From assembly GCF_947179165.1 (NCBI RefSeq), contig NC_077243.1, positions 54,672,001 through 54,736,000 on the forward strand: a stretch of 64,000 nt of DNA. Reading direction: 5' to 3'. Shown here piece after piece: positions 11,351-22,775 of this stretch; positions within the stretch are counted from its first letter, which is position 1; each line of letters starts with the position of its first letter. Below the pieces are notes generated by a model that had not been told where the DNA came from, made no database searches, and saw only the letters and a program-made list of their open reading frames with translations. Source of the DNA: Solanum dulcamara (lineage: Eukaryota; Streptophyta; Magnoliopsida; Solanales; Solanaceae). Position numbers and translations under genes: made by a program.

Positions 11351-13594
11351 TATAAGGCCACAAAAGTTGAAAAGTCGAACAAAAAAGAATTCAAAGATAA
11401 ATTGATCAGTTTCAAGTCTGTCAATGAGTCTAAGACTCATAAGACTTTTAGGAGTCGTAGAGATGACTCGTGGGAACTGAATCTGAGGCTAAAAATTTAA
11501 TAAAGGAAGTGTGTGGGTCTATGAGCCATTTAATGACTCGTTAGGAAGTCTACGACTCATAGACACCATTGTAGGGCTGGGTTTTAACACTTGTAACTAC
11601 TGAGCCTCAAAACTTTATCTACGACTCAATAAGATGAGTCATAGAGAAGATTACGACTAGTAGAGATGAGACATATTGGAAGTTTTCAGACCCACTAAAC
11701 TTGCATGTTTTTAGACCTGCAAGATGAGTCAATTTGATGACTTGTAACCCCAATGCGAGTGTTAATCATTACTCGTATAAGTAACTTTAGAGGCTAGATT
11801 TTCAAGATTTTCTACCACCTGCAGGACGAGTCATAATGAGGACTCATCACAACTCTTACGACTCGTAGGAGTACATTCATAGGTCCAAATTTTGGAATTT
11901 ATTGAAGGGTAATTCCATCTCTTTTCAAGTTTGGTTGAATGAACTTAGACACTTTTATGGCCAGATTCAAAGTCTATATATATCCTATTCTTCAAATTCC
12001 CCTCCTATTCAATTTATTCTTCAAATTTTCCCAAGGCAAGACTAAGAGATCCTCCTAAAGCTTTTTCTCAAAACTTTAAGCTAGGGTTTCAAATTCTTCA
12101 AGGTTCCTCTTCAATTCTAGGTCAATTTTTCTAAGGTATGTAGGGATTGATCCATGGGTCCCTTACAACCATGGAGTCCCAAGGGTTTTATTCAAAATCT
12201 CATGAATTTCAATTGGGTTTGTAACCCAAATTTTTATGAATTAAATTGGGTTTATTCAATTATGTTTTTATTCACTATAGATGATCATTACAAGTATGTT
12301 TCTACATGACTTACAAGATTTCAAGTTGAATAATAATTGGTCATTCAGAAAGCTATTTTCAATGATGATATTATAAAGTATGATTATGAATTCAATAATT
12401 TCAAAGTATTATCATAGTTGTCATTCAAATTAACTATGTACATGAGTTTTACTCTAAGTTCAAGTATGAACTATGATCATGAACTACAAGCTTAGGGCCT
12501 TATGTGGTGACTTAGGAACCTAATGATATGAATTATGCAAGTATGATATTGTAATGTTGAAAGGCTAGTACTCTTATTGCAACTATTTCATGAAATGAGA
12601 TATTCTATGATTATGAAGTTTATGAAAAAGTTATGATATATCTTAAGTATGATTACTATGTTATATATTCTGTGGGATTTGACCTAGCATCGAGCGTACT
12701 TTGAGGTGGGGGCCCTACCAAAAGCCTTAGTGGCGCATCAAGTCACTTAAAATATGTGCCACCGTAGGTTGCCTTCATGTCTTAGCTTGTAGATCTACAT
12801 ATAGCATATGTACATGACCCATCTAGCAGGATAGAGTCTACCTTGGCAAGAAGATTACCCTTTCTTCCATTGTATGGGGAGACATTGGGCTTCTATGCTA
12901 TAGCTCGCATAGATTCCCTTTTCTTCTATTGTATGGGGAGATATCAAGATTCTATGTTATAGCTTTATTTTTTGTTATGTGACTATCCCATGTAGGTATG
13001 CTCTCTTATGTCCTTTCAGGATTTTCAAAGATGCTTTTAAAATGCCTTGATTACTATGGTTTTCTTATGACTTTACTTATCCTCTTTATCAGGTTTTTAA
13101 AGATTGATCATTGCATCTCATGATGTATATAGCATTTCATGCCCTCATATTTAGTATATTTAAACGTACTAATATATATTTATCTCATACATTGTCTCAT
13201 AATATAGGAGTTGAGGATCATATCCATACACGTGGCTAGTTGAGCTTTCCAGTCGACGAAGTTGTGGTGAGTCCTCATATATAAAGGGCTAGTTATGAGT
13301 TGTTGTTTCTTGATTCGAAAGACTTTGTTAAATTTGTATTATTGAGGGTGATCTAGGGATATGTACTATCCCGCATCCTTCTTAGTTAGTAGAGGCACTA
13401 GTTGGATAAATATTATAGAGTCTATGTCGTTAAGTTACTTTCATCTTTTATGATTCATGACTTGACTCTTTGCTATGATATTTCCGCATTTACATTACCT
13501 TATTTATTCTTTAAGATATGTCAAGAGGCTTGGTTAGATCCCTTTAGGGTTTTAGTCACCGTTTTATGACTAGGCCCTAGGTTGGGTCATGACA
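11351..13594 (+). repeat. 3' LTR of element A
   Basis: About 2244 bp. It starts TATAAGGCC (TG decayed to TA) right after the polypurine tract and ends GGGTCATGACA. The last 1.1 kb matches the minus-strand family-A LTRs well, but the first third differs. At about 11410-11890 it has repeated words around TACGACTCGTAG where those LTRs have GCGACGCGGA-type words. Near 12850-12970 a stretch with TTGTATGGGGAGA...TATGCTATAGCT is duplicated, period about 65 bp. Confidence 0.85.
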
Positions 13595-14816
13595 CCAATG
13601 CAGGATGATGAGACATAGTGATTATACCTATCATAACAACATCTAAAGCCTCTACCTCTAGTCTCCATGGAAAAGCATACATGTGGCATCCACCTAGAAC
13701 ACCTAAATTTCTCAATTAATGACCACTGAGCACCCTAGGGACTACCCCTACTACCCTGAGCACTACCTCTGAAAGACTAAATTGAAACCCTAGGGCCTGA
13801 ACCTTCTGTCCTTGTCGTCTACGGTGACCGATCATAGGGCACTCCCTAACAAATGCATCCCTCTGAGATGGCCTGGATGAACTTGACTAGCCACCTCAGC
13901 TTGAAGACCCAGAATATACACTCCGAGAAGACTATATCATAGCCTAAACCATGTTTCCTCTAACAACCACATAAGTACCATCATTTGTAATTTGAAGAGC
14001 TACTTGAACTGACATGTCAGGATGAAACGGCTATAGGTAACCTCTACCTTAAATTCCCCTACTATGGGATTGCGACTCGCTAAAACCACTCTGACGGTGA
14101 TGCTACCTCCATATGCCTCACAATGGATCCCCTTAATGGTGCGTGCAGGATCAACTATCTGTAAAAAAGAATAACTCGACGCCACCATCTACTCTGTAGC
14201 CATCCTTAGTAAAAATCAGAGGCCTCTAACAGACGTGCTCACCCTCTCATTCTTCATCGGCTTAAGCATAGCCACATGTATAGCTAACTCGTGGAATCGC
14301 CTCTCATAATAAGTAACTAATAAGGTTCCTTGAGTCAGGTCTATGAACTCATCCTGCAACCACTCTCTGAAGCTGCGAGGCACATACTTCTCTAAGAAAG
14401 CCTTAGAGAATTGAGATGTACTAGAGATAAGACCTTTACAATTACATCACCGCACTATCTAGATGGAAGGCGGTATAATCAACTCTATGAGATTCCACTA
14501 AGCTGAGGTTATACAACCTCTCCTAGAAAATGAAAAAAAGCTCATGGGAATCTTGCCCGATGTTCCTGAAAACCTGGGAGGGCCCTACCTGATCAATCAT
14601 CCTAGCATCTTCTGTTTCTTAGAAAACATGACTTGCATGGGTGTCATAGGTGGAGACAAAGTGGGAATGGGTTGGACAACTAAGTGAGGATCCTCAGCAG
14701 TAGGCTGTAACCCTGGAATTTGAACACCTTGTGCCCCAGCCTAGGTTGGAGTGGAAGTCTCATATGAGATCTGAGGTCCAGCTGAAGTGCTAGGCAGAGT
14801 CCGTGACTGGGACATA
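13595..14816 (-). pseudogene. gag fragment of another Ty3/gypsy element
   Basis: Read on the minus strand, 14810 down to 13595, the order is that of gag. There is a possible N-terminus MSQSRTLPSTSAG beginning at about 14814, a Pro-rich stretch, then FLEKYVPRSFREWLQDEF and IDLTQGT (about 14400-14330), which are capsid motifs, and ERRFHELA. Around 13850 AFVRECP looks like the end of a zinc knuckle, and near 13680 the sequence leads towards the protease start. Several stops and frameshifts are present. The right side is cut by element C at 14817 and the left by the LTR end at 13594, so only this piece survives. Its style is closer to the gag of element G than to that of A. Confidence 0.75.
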
Positions 14817-15948
14817 TGTTATATTTTGTATTTTTGCATCTTGGACTATTTGTGAGCTAATGGATATAAATTCAAGTACTTTTAATTTCAAATTTTAAAA
14901 TGGCATGAATTGTTTTTAAATGACAAGTTATATGGATAATATATGTGAAGTTAAACACAACTCAAGAAGGACCCTTGAGCCAATTCAAAGACAAAGACAT
15001 CAAAAAGTTTTTTTAAGTCACATTTTCGGGTGATCTGACTTAGGGAAGCCATAAGCCCTTTGGAATTAGGGAATTTGGGAAAACTATAAAATTAAAGTTG
15101 TAGATAATTAAAATAGTTTTCCAACCATAGGTTGTGGGTTGGAATATGATATCGAGATAAGAAGATATGGATATTTTAAGTCTGACAGGCAAAACTAAAT
15201 AGTGGATTCGGCCCAACACGATTTCAACTCGGGTCAGGCCCAATACCCATGCCATTAAATCATTTTTTTCAACTTTTCCTTCAGATTTTAGGCCAAAACA
15301 TATCCAGAAATTTCCAGAGAGAGTGAGAGAAGAGAACCCTAGAGAGAAACACCAAAATTTACCACAATTGAAGCCTTGAATATCGAAGCTCATGAAGAGA
15401 AAAGTGTTGTACATCGCGTTGCGTTCAATTTGAGCTAAACATCAGCCAAGAAGGAGAAGTGTTAATGTGGTTGCTTCACACTTGAGGTAATATTAAGGTC
15501 CCTTTTTCATTGTTAACAAGTTTATTTAGAGTTTTAATAGATTAGGACGGAGAAAATAGAGTTATAAACTCATTTGTTGATTTGTTGACATTTGTGGATT
15601 AAGAGGTTGTTTTGATGTTACACCCCTCACTCTTGAGCTCGGAACGTCTTCTTAAGTTCCTTAGACACTGTCATGTGAGACGGATAAGCTACGACACTAT
15701 CAAACAGCTCTAAGGAAAGAAGATTGTGATACCTCGCGAGAAGGGAGGTTGGAGATAGAGTCATAAGAATCTGGAAAGAGTTGGAGGCTAAGAAATGAGT
15801 CGTAGGACTTGATTTACCTACGTAAGACACTAAGTTAAGAGTCTTATACACTTAAGTTGCTTAAGGATATACCAAGCTTACGTAGTTAGGATTACATGAG
15901 CTCTTAAAGTAAGACGAGATTACGAACCCGCGAGGAAGGGAAAAAGAC

Positions 15949-16180
15949 GACACGTGGCAGCCAATGGAGAAGCGACACATGGCAGCACCTCAAGCAAGCA
16001 GGTGATGCACCTACTTAGGGTCAAGTAGGTGATGCAGCTGCTTGGGGGAGGTGGACCCCGCTGCCACGTGGCAGCCCCTAATTGGCAGCATGACACGGTG
16101 GCCAATCATGGCTTGACACGTGTCATCCTTAGGGGCTGACACGTGTCACCCCTTGAGACCACATATATGTATGTATATTA
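15949..16180 (+). promoter_or_regulatory. Likely LTR promoter: G-box (ACGTG) cluster and TATA-like stretch
   Basis: Four intact ACGTG palindromes or G-boxes lie at 15949-15958 (GACACGTGGC), 16063-16072 (GCCACGTGGC), 16115-16124 and 16138-16147 (both GACACGTGTC), with decayed ones at about 15974 and 16091. A TATA-like CATATATGTATGTATAT follows at about 16162-16178. The next 100 bp look like a plant 5' leader (AAAGAACCCTAAAGC, GGAGAGAAAA). Plant bZIP factors are known to bind this core; that they act here is inference. Confidence 0.55.
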
Positions 16181-17613
16181 TGGATATACTTCAGTATTGG
16201 GTCTTCAAAATTCAGCTTATTCATCAAATTTCCAGCAGGAAACGTGAACAAAGAACCCTAAAGCTAAGGAGAGAAAATTGCGACGGCTTGGGAAAAAAAT
16301 AAGGTAAGTCCCGTTTTCGTTCCGTAAATTAATTAATTAGCGTATAATACAATAATATGGAAGTATTAGTAGTATAAAATTAGGATTTTGTGCAGCAAAA
16401 TCAGACAGCAAGCTGCCACAATGATTCAGCACGTAAATAAAATTCCGAGGCGCGATTTCGGCAAGTTTTAGTCAATTTCGGGAAAGGTAAGTGCTTCCCC
16501 TCTAATTTGAAGTTTATGAAGTTAAATTAGGGTGTATTAAACACCTTAGGGTCTTCTGGAAGTTGGGGAAAAGGTTTGAAAAGTTCAGCGTTCGGAATAA
16601 ACGAATTTGGAATCGCTATAGTTAAGTTGTTGTCGAAATAAGGTGTTGTACGCGTAGGGGCTGCTGCTGGTTGTGTTGTGGCGTGTTGCAGGGTCTAAAA
16701 GTTATCTAAATTAGGTGTGGTAGCTGCTGGTTGCAGCCACATGACCCTCCGCTTTGCAATTAAAGAATTCACGAAAGAAAGATTAAAAACTCTAGTTTTG
16801 GTATCTTAGTTTCGAGTGAATTATTGGGGGTTCATATTGAGTAATTTTGTCATAATATGTATATGTATGGGCTGCTGGTTGCATTGTTGGTTGGCTGCAG
16901 GTTCTAATGACATGGTTGGGATTTCGGATAGGGCACATTATAGGGGAGGTGCTGCCTGATTTTCGTTAACATCCTAACTAGTTAAGGAACTATCCGAGAA
17001 AGCGAGCGAAGGGATGAATGTTATGAATACTCGTGGGTAGTCTAAGTTGCTGAAAAGTCCAAGGTTGTTAATACTTACATTACTTCCATGTTAAATAGGT
17101 TTCGAGGACAACGATGTGGACGTGATTAAGAGAAGTCCATACAAGGTATGTGAAGCTTTTCTATGGCGTGTTTTTGGAAGAGATATGTAGAGCTATTCTT
17201 CTTTTCTTTTGGCATGTATTAGATATAAGTTATAAATGATATGTATATGATATTTGGGATTCAATCCATTCGTAAAGCCCTGAGTATGAGTTGAGGCTCT
17301 TGTTTACTTCTTGGTATTAGAACTTCTGTAATAGCTGAGTCCTTGCCTTTTAGTCTTCTATGTGATGAAAACTAGTACATGTAAAGCCTATTTCTTCTTT
17401 CCTTTGGAATGGCTTAATTTTGAGTTAAATGGTATATGATATAGGTTTAGAGGTAATTCCATTTATGAGCTCTGATTGTAACTCGTGACTTGTAGTCACT
17501 CTTGAACATTAAGAGTCTGAAAGTAGTCAAACTACTATTCTCGAGCCTGCTATATAATGAATAATAAGTGGAAGTACCAGCTCCTCTCCATTTAAAGGCT
17601 CTGAAATGGTAAA

Positions 17614-17751
17614 TGCGTCTGATTGCATAAGTTGAGTCTTTGACTAGGTAACTGTGTCTCTGATTGCATAATTGTGTCTCTGATTGCATAATTGTGTCTC
17701 TAATTGCATAATTGTGTCCTTGATTGCATAAACCATGTTTCTGATTGCATA
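17614..17751 (+). repeat. 20-bp tandem repeat within solo LTR
   Basis: The unit TGTGTCTCTGATTGCATAAT recurs head to tail with a 20-bp period at 17651, 17671, 17691 and 17711. A 21-bp diverged unit at 17731 and a partial one near 17614 extend the array. The minus-strand frames across it only translate the repeat. Confidence 0.9.
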
Positions 17752-18619
17752 CGCTATATGGCATTGTCTGGATGCATGTCTGTGATTCTTGAGGCCCCAA
17801 CTGATGTAAGCCCTAATGACATCTAAAGGGATACTTCGGATAATTACTCCCCCAGTCTTCAGGTGACGGTTCACTTGACTATTTCATCGAGTCTTAGATA
17901 ATTACTTAGTTGCATATGGTTTCTCACTACTCTACTCGTACATACTGTAACCCATCCTTCCTCGAGTCCCACGATGGGCCGGGATATGTTATCGTGCACA
18001 GTGTTACTACTTCTTTCACCGCGTCCCGGGCCGGATGTATATAGTTTCACGCACGAGGAGACGATGTCGTACGTGAGGTGTGATATATGTTATATGTTAT
18101 GATGGTACGATTATTCACCGAGTCCCAGGCCGGCAGTAATATGAGAGTATATGTGGTGAAATAAAGAAGGAACACTGAGTCCCTCCTTAGAGGGCCGGGT
18201 ACATATGTATATTATGATGGTACGCTATAGACGTACACCACTCCATTCACCGAGTCCCTCACTAAAGGGCCGGATACTTTATGTAGGCATGCAAATGAAA
18301 TTAAAGAAATACATTGTGACCCTGAGCCCCGCAGTGAACCGGGTGTGATACGATGATATACATGATAAGATGATACCATATACGATGGTATGATACCGTA
18401 TACGATGATATGATAAAATGAAATGCATTATGATATGATGATATGTGATTATGAAGAAGTGATTATAACACCGAGTTCACTAGAGGGCCGGGCACAACAT
18501 ATGATGATGTGTATGATTTACGTGTCCTAAGGTGCAGGTATAGTAATTCATTTAGTTATTATACTTGTCCCCTGCATCCCTATTTCAGTTATGATCTCAG
18601 TTACGATGTGTTATGCTTT

Positions 18620-18840
18620 ACATACTCAGTACATATATCGTACTGACCCCCTTTCTTTGGGGGGCTGCATTTCATGCCCACAGGTACATATGTTTATTCT
18701 AGAGATCCATCAGCATAGGAGTTCCTCTCAGTTGTGTCGGAAGTGTTTCACTGTTCTGGAGCCTAAATTTTGATGTTGGTCACTTAATGTATATATTTGT
18801 ACATTCAGGGGTACGGCGGGGGTCTTGTCCCGCCATATGT
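18620..18840 (+). other. Conserved multi-hairpin module of B/C LTRs
   Basis: Three inverted repeats follow one another: CAGTAC/GTACTG (18627-18632 with 18640-18645), CCCCC/GGGGG (18647-18651 with 18659-18663) and GGCGGG/CCCGCC (18815-18820 with 18829-18834). Between them is TTTCATGCCCACAGGTAC. Counterparts of the first two lie at about 320-381, 20668-20725, 29208-29268 and 33832-33896. Function unknown. Confidence 0.6.
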
Positions 18841-21266
18841 TGTTGTTACTATTCTTAGAGGTCTGTAGACATATGTTTATGTGGGTTGTTTGTGAGTTAG
18901 TTTCGATATGTTGTGAATGTTTTTGTTATAGCAGCCTTGTCGGCTCGTGTGCCCTTTCATGATATGATACAAGTGAAAGAGGCTACATGTACATGAAAAA
19001 AAGTTTTAAACTATTGGGATTTTTGTATATAGTATCACATCACACACGGTTCAACTTAAGTGTAGTTGATAAATATGCATAAGAGGGTCCAGGTCGGACC
19101 CCAGTTGCGGCCTACAGGGTTGGGTCGTGACATTTAAGTGGATTAAATAGATGGAATTAGTTGTGTGATTATGTATAATAATTTTTGATATTGTTTTAAT
19201 GTTGTTCATGAGTTGTTGTTCTTGAATTTGGAAGATTAAAGTGTATGAAGATATTGTATATATATTTTGGAGCTCTTTGGTATGATATTTATGGGTTATG
19301 ATAGAACTTGGTGTAACATTAACATGGTTTTCTTGCATTTAAATGGGTGATGTTACTTTCATGGGGCTGCGGTGATATGTCATCAAATTAGATGAAAAGA
19401 TTGTATGAAATAACGTATAAAAATTGGAGGCGGTTTGCTTAGCGTGTTGTAGGTGTTCATAAGGGTTTTTAGCATCTTTATGTAGTTAATTAGGGGTTGT
19501 TTTGGTATGTTGTTGTTGTTATTGTTGATATTGGAAGATTTATGATAGTTAAGGCTATATGTTGTATTATATGTTGGTTGGGTTGTTGTAACAATGTTTC
19601 AATAAAAACGTTAAGACTATGGATCATTAAAGACGACTTTAAATGTAATAGTTGTATGTGGATTTGGATAGTTGTTGGATGTTATGAATGTGGGCTACTT
19701 TAATCTAGAATAATGTTATGATGAAGAGATTAACTTGTAATAAATGGAATTGGATGTAAGCAGTATGGAAGTGGGGAAAAGTGAGCGGTATAGGAGAAGT
19801 TCTGTCCAATTTTTAGAAATAACCTACTAACAATAAAGTATATTTTATGACTTTCCCTAGCTTAACTGTAGTGCTTAACATTTTAATATAGGCTGAGATA
19901 ATATTGGGAAGCATATACATATTGTGTGCAAGTGAACGCTAAAGGTATGTAAAGCTAACCTTTCTTTCTTTGGCATGATCTATATGAAACAAACGGACGA
20001 CGAAAGTGTAAATTCAAAGAAACCCTTATTCTTGGATATACTAGGACGCTAATGTTCTTGATTTCTATAACTTATATTGTTATGTCTTAACTCATGTGTA
20101 TGCCTCAAGCCGTCCTAGTTTGTATAACTCATTTTGTGGTATAATTCATATTTTGGTATAATCCATAATTGGTATAATTCATAATGACAATAAAAAAGTA
20201 CTTTGGAATGACTATTGTCTTGGTTTTCAAATGATGGGTTTTTTCGCTTATTCCATTAAGTCTCTGATAATGATCAAATTACACATGGTTGCTAATGATA
20301 CCCTATTCATGCATACTGTTATTGTATTATCCACTGAATCCTATGATAGGCCGGGTATGTTATCATGTATGGATTCCACTACATTATTCACCAAGTCCCT
20401 TACTAAAGGATCGGGTATATGATATAATAACATGATGGTATGATTATATGGCGATATTATTATGACACTGAGTCACATGACGGGTCGGGTATGGTATATG
20501 TGTACACGACTTTATTCACTAAGTGGGCCAGGTATGGCTTATGATTACGTTATACATGACCTTATTTATAAAATACAGGTACAGTGATTTATTTGTTTTT
20601 ATACTTGCCTCCTGAACCTCTATTTCAGATTTGATCTCCTTTATGATATTTTATGCTTTATATACTCGATACATATTTTGTACTGACCCATCTCTTTGGG
20701 AGGATGTGTTTCATGCCCACAGGTACATCTAATCATTTTGGGGATCCGCCAGCTTAGGATTTCCACCCAACTATTTTGGAGTGCTCCATCGTTCTGGAGA
20801 ATAGACGTTTGGTACCGATCTCTTGATGTATATATATTTTTATTTAGGGGTACGACGAGACCCTGTTCTATTATATGCTATTGTTAATACTCTTATAGGT
20901 CTGTAGACACAAGTGTGGGTTTTATATAGATATTGTCCGATTATACTTGTATAAATTATGTTTTGAAACATTTCCATTTGTAGTGGAAGCCTTGTCGGAT
21001 CGTGTGTATGTATATAGTGCACCGTTCATACATGTAATGACAGCCTTATCAGCTTACGCACTATGCTATCTTATTTGTTAATAATTGTGACTCCCCAAGA
21101 GACAGGTGGTTTCAATATACATGTACATGTGATGGTTTTGAGACGACACTCCGTCCGTATAAATTTCATGTCTTATGGGTATTGATCATTTATAGATAAT
21201 AGACGTACATATGAGTGTCCAAATTGGGCACCAGTCATGGCCTACGGGGTTGGGTCGTGACAAAAG

Positions 21267-21278
21267 TGATATCAGAGC
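21267..21278 (+). other. Primer binding site of element C
   Basis: TGATATCAGAGC begins four bases after the 5' LTR end. It differs by one base from TGGTATCAGAGC, the complement of initiator tRNA-Met used by many plant LTR retrotransposons. Confidence 0.9.
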
Positions 21279-21466
21279 AGTTCATCCTCAGAGTGTCTAC
21301 AGACCGTGTCTCGTAGAGTCTTGTTTATCAGTGTGTTGTACACCACATCTATAAACAGGGGTCTACAGGATATTTAGGATGTTATCCCTTCTTTTTACTT
21401 TAAATTGTGCGATAGAGATATATTATCAGGATAATTTCTCCCTAACATATTATTATGTTTACAACG

Positions 21467-22775
21467 ATGCCTCCAAGGAAAGTGACAGCTACCCAGAAGG
21501 GAAAGTCAATAGAAAAAGAGACTAGCCAGGCCCCGAGAGTTACTAGGGACAAGGCCTAGTCTATGCCTGAGGTTGTGCTCCAGTCGGCGAGCTCTACTAC
21601 ACCACAACCAGAGGATCTTAGAGAAGCAGCATCTGCAACTACGGATCAGGGGGATGCTTCACCTCAGACTCCAGAGGCTCCAGTACCTGGGCCTCTAGGT
21701 CCTCAGCCAGGGGAAGAGGATAGGGCTATGAGTAATGCAGTTCAGTTGCTGACCAGAATAGCGGTAGTACAGGCTTGCAGGCATGGATTAGGGGTTGACT
21801 ATACAGATAGACATGATAGTTTAAGGGCTCGTAACTTCTTAACTTGTAATCCCCCAGAGTTCTATGGATCAAGACCGGGGATGACCCACAAGAGTTTATC
21901 CGACAGGTGCAGCATACGTTGAGGATAATTAAGGATTTTGAGACAGAGTCTATTGAATTAGCTTCCTATTAACTGCATGATGTAGCTGTTAATTGGTATA
22001 AGTCTTGGGAGTTTTCTAGGGGCGAGGGTGCTCCTCCAGCGGTATGGATGGGACTCATTGACGAGACAAAATAATAGGAGCATCAAAGATTATAGCCTTG
22101 AGTTTGACTCATTGACGAGACATGCGCCTACTATTGTAGCTGATATAGTTGATAGAGTACATCGGTATGTGATGGGACTAGATCTTCATTTGAATGATAG
22201 CTTTATGGCAATGACTTCTCATCCAGGTGTAGATATTGTTTGGGTACATTTATATGCACAGGGGGTAGAGATCGGCTGGTCATTCTTAGGAATTTCAAAG
22301 AGGCAACCTCAGCAGTATAGTAGATATCCTTCTTAGCTAGCCAGGAGTGCACCCCATATTTCACAGGTAGGAGATTTGATATAATAGGGTATTCAAGAGA
22401 CGGTCAGAGCTCCAGGGTTTCAGGTTCACAAATAAAGAGGGGTTCACGCCAGTCGAGGCCACCTTTGCCTCGGTGTCCTCATTGTGGTAGGCCATATTTT
22501 AGGGAATGCCATTTTTCTATAGGTGCCTACTTTACTTGCAGCCTTCAAAGCCATATTATGAGGGAGTGCCCATTTAGGGATAATTTAAATAGTGCACCTC
22601 AGCCTACTGGGATAGTTGTTGACTCATTTTCTTCTATATCATGCGCCCTTAGGAGCAGGGTATTCAGACATCCACAGGCCATAGTAGAGGCCATGGTGGA
22701 TCTTCCAGTTCTAACGGTCCTTCGAACCGCATATATGCCTTGGCTAGTAGACAGGACTAGGAGGCATCTCCAAAT
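21467..22775 (+). pseudogene. gag remnant of element C
   Basis: The likely start is ATG at 21467 (MPPRKVTATQKGKS), about 200 bases after the primer site. A TAG at 21557-21559 interrupts the same frame before it resumes at 21563. The first 120 residues are low-complexity Pro/Ala/Ser-rich, then FLTCNPPEFYGSRPG begins the capsid. A frameshift at about 21880 moves the DPQEFIRQVQHTL stretch to another frame, and 22028-22336 carries the rest of the capsid (RSIKDYSLEFDSLTRHAP). The nucleocapsid part at 22465-22600 has CPHCGRPYFREC and a damaged knuckle (TCSLQSHIMREC, lacking one Cys of CX2C). Not functional. Confidence 0.85.

Larger units (their letters stand above)
809..13594 (+). mobile_element. 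Tekay/Del-type Ty3/gypsy retrotransposon A, 5' end missing, split by nested element
   Basis: Gag, protease, reverse transcriptase, RNase H, integrase, chromodomain, polypurine tract and 3' LTR follow in the Ty3/gypsy order on the plus strand. Pol is interrupted at 3977/9855 by a minus-strand element of the same LTR family. No 5' LTR or primer site remains, because gag begins directly after the LTR end at 808. The C-terminal chromodomain places it in the chromoviruses, and Tekay/Del is the likely clade. Every gene carries stops and frameshifts, so it cannot move by itself. Confidence 0.85.
15616..19132 (+). mobile_element. Solo LTR of family B, 3.5 kb
   Basis: It starts TGTTACACCCC and ends GGGTCGTGACA. 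It interrupts the C LTR with flanks TTTGA (15611-15615) and TTTAA (19133-19137), a 5-bp duplication with one change. The continuous sequence is seen at about 27110-27125 in the partner LTR. There is no primer site, gag, pol or second LTR, so it is a solo LTR left by LTR-LTR recombination. It resembles 30464-34274 along its length and shares its 3' third with the C LTRs. Confidence 0.9.
14817..21262 (+). repeat. 5' LTR of element C, interrupted by solo LTR
   Basis: It starts TGTTATATTTTGTATTTTTG and ends GGGTTGGGTCGTGACA. Its two parts, 14817-15615 and 19133-21262, align with one continuous 3' LTR (26322 onward), which proves that 15616-19132 is an insertion. Net length is about 2.9 kb. Relative to the 3' LTR it lacks about 560 bp at 19760/19761. 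Confidence 0.9.

Noticed and set aside
15040..15414. 124-residue minus frame, with a similar one at 26574-26900
   Set aside because: Both are at the same place in the two C LTRs, antisense to the leader-like part. The shared frame follows from LTR identity, and the two copies are not equally open.
17447..17874. Minus-strand frames with a repeated CNQRHNYAIRDT-like peptide
   Set aside because: They only translate the 20-bp tandem repeat of the LTR; there is no start context or homology.
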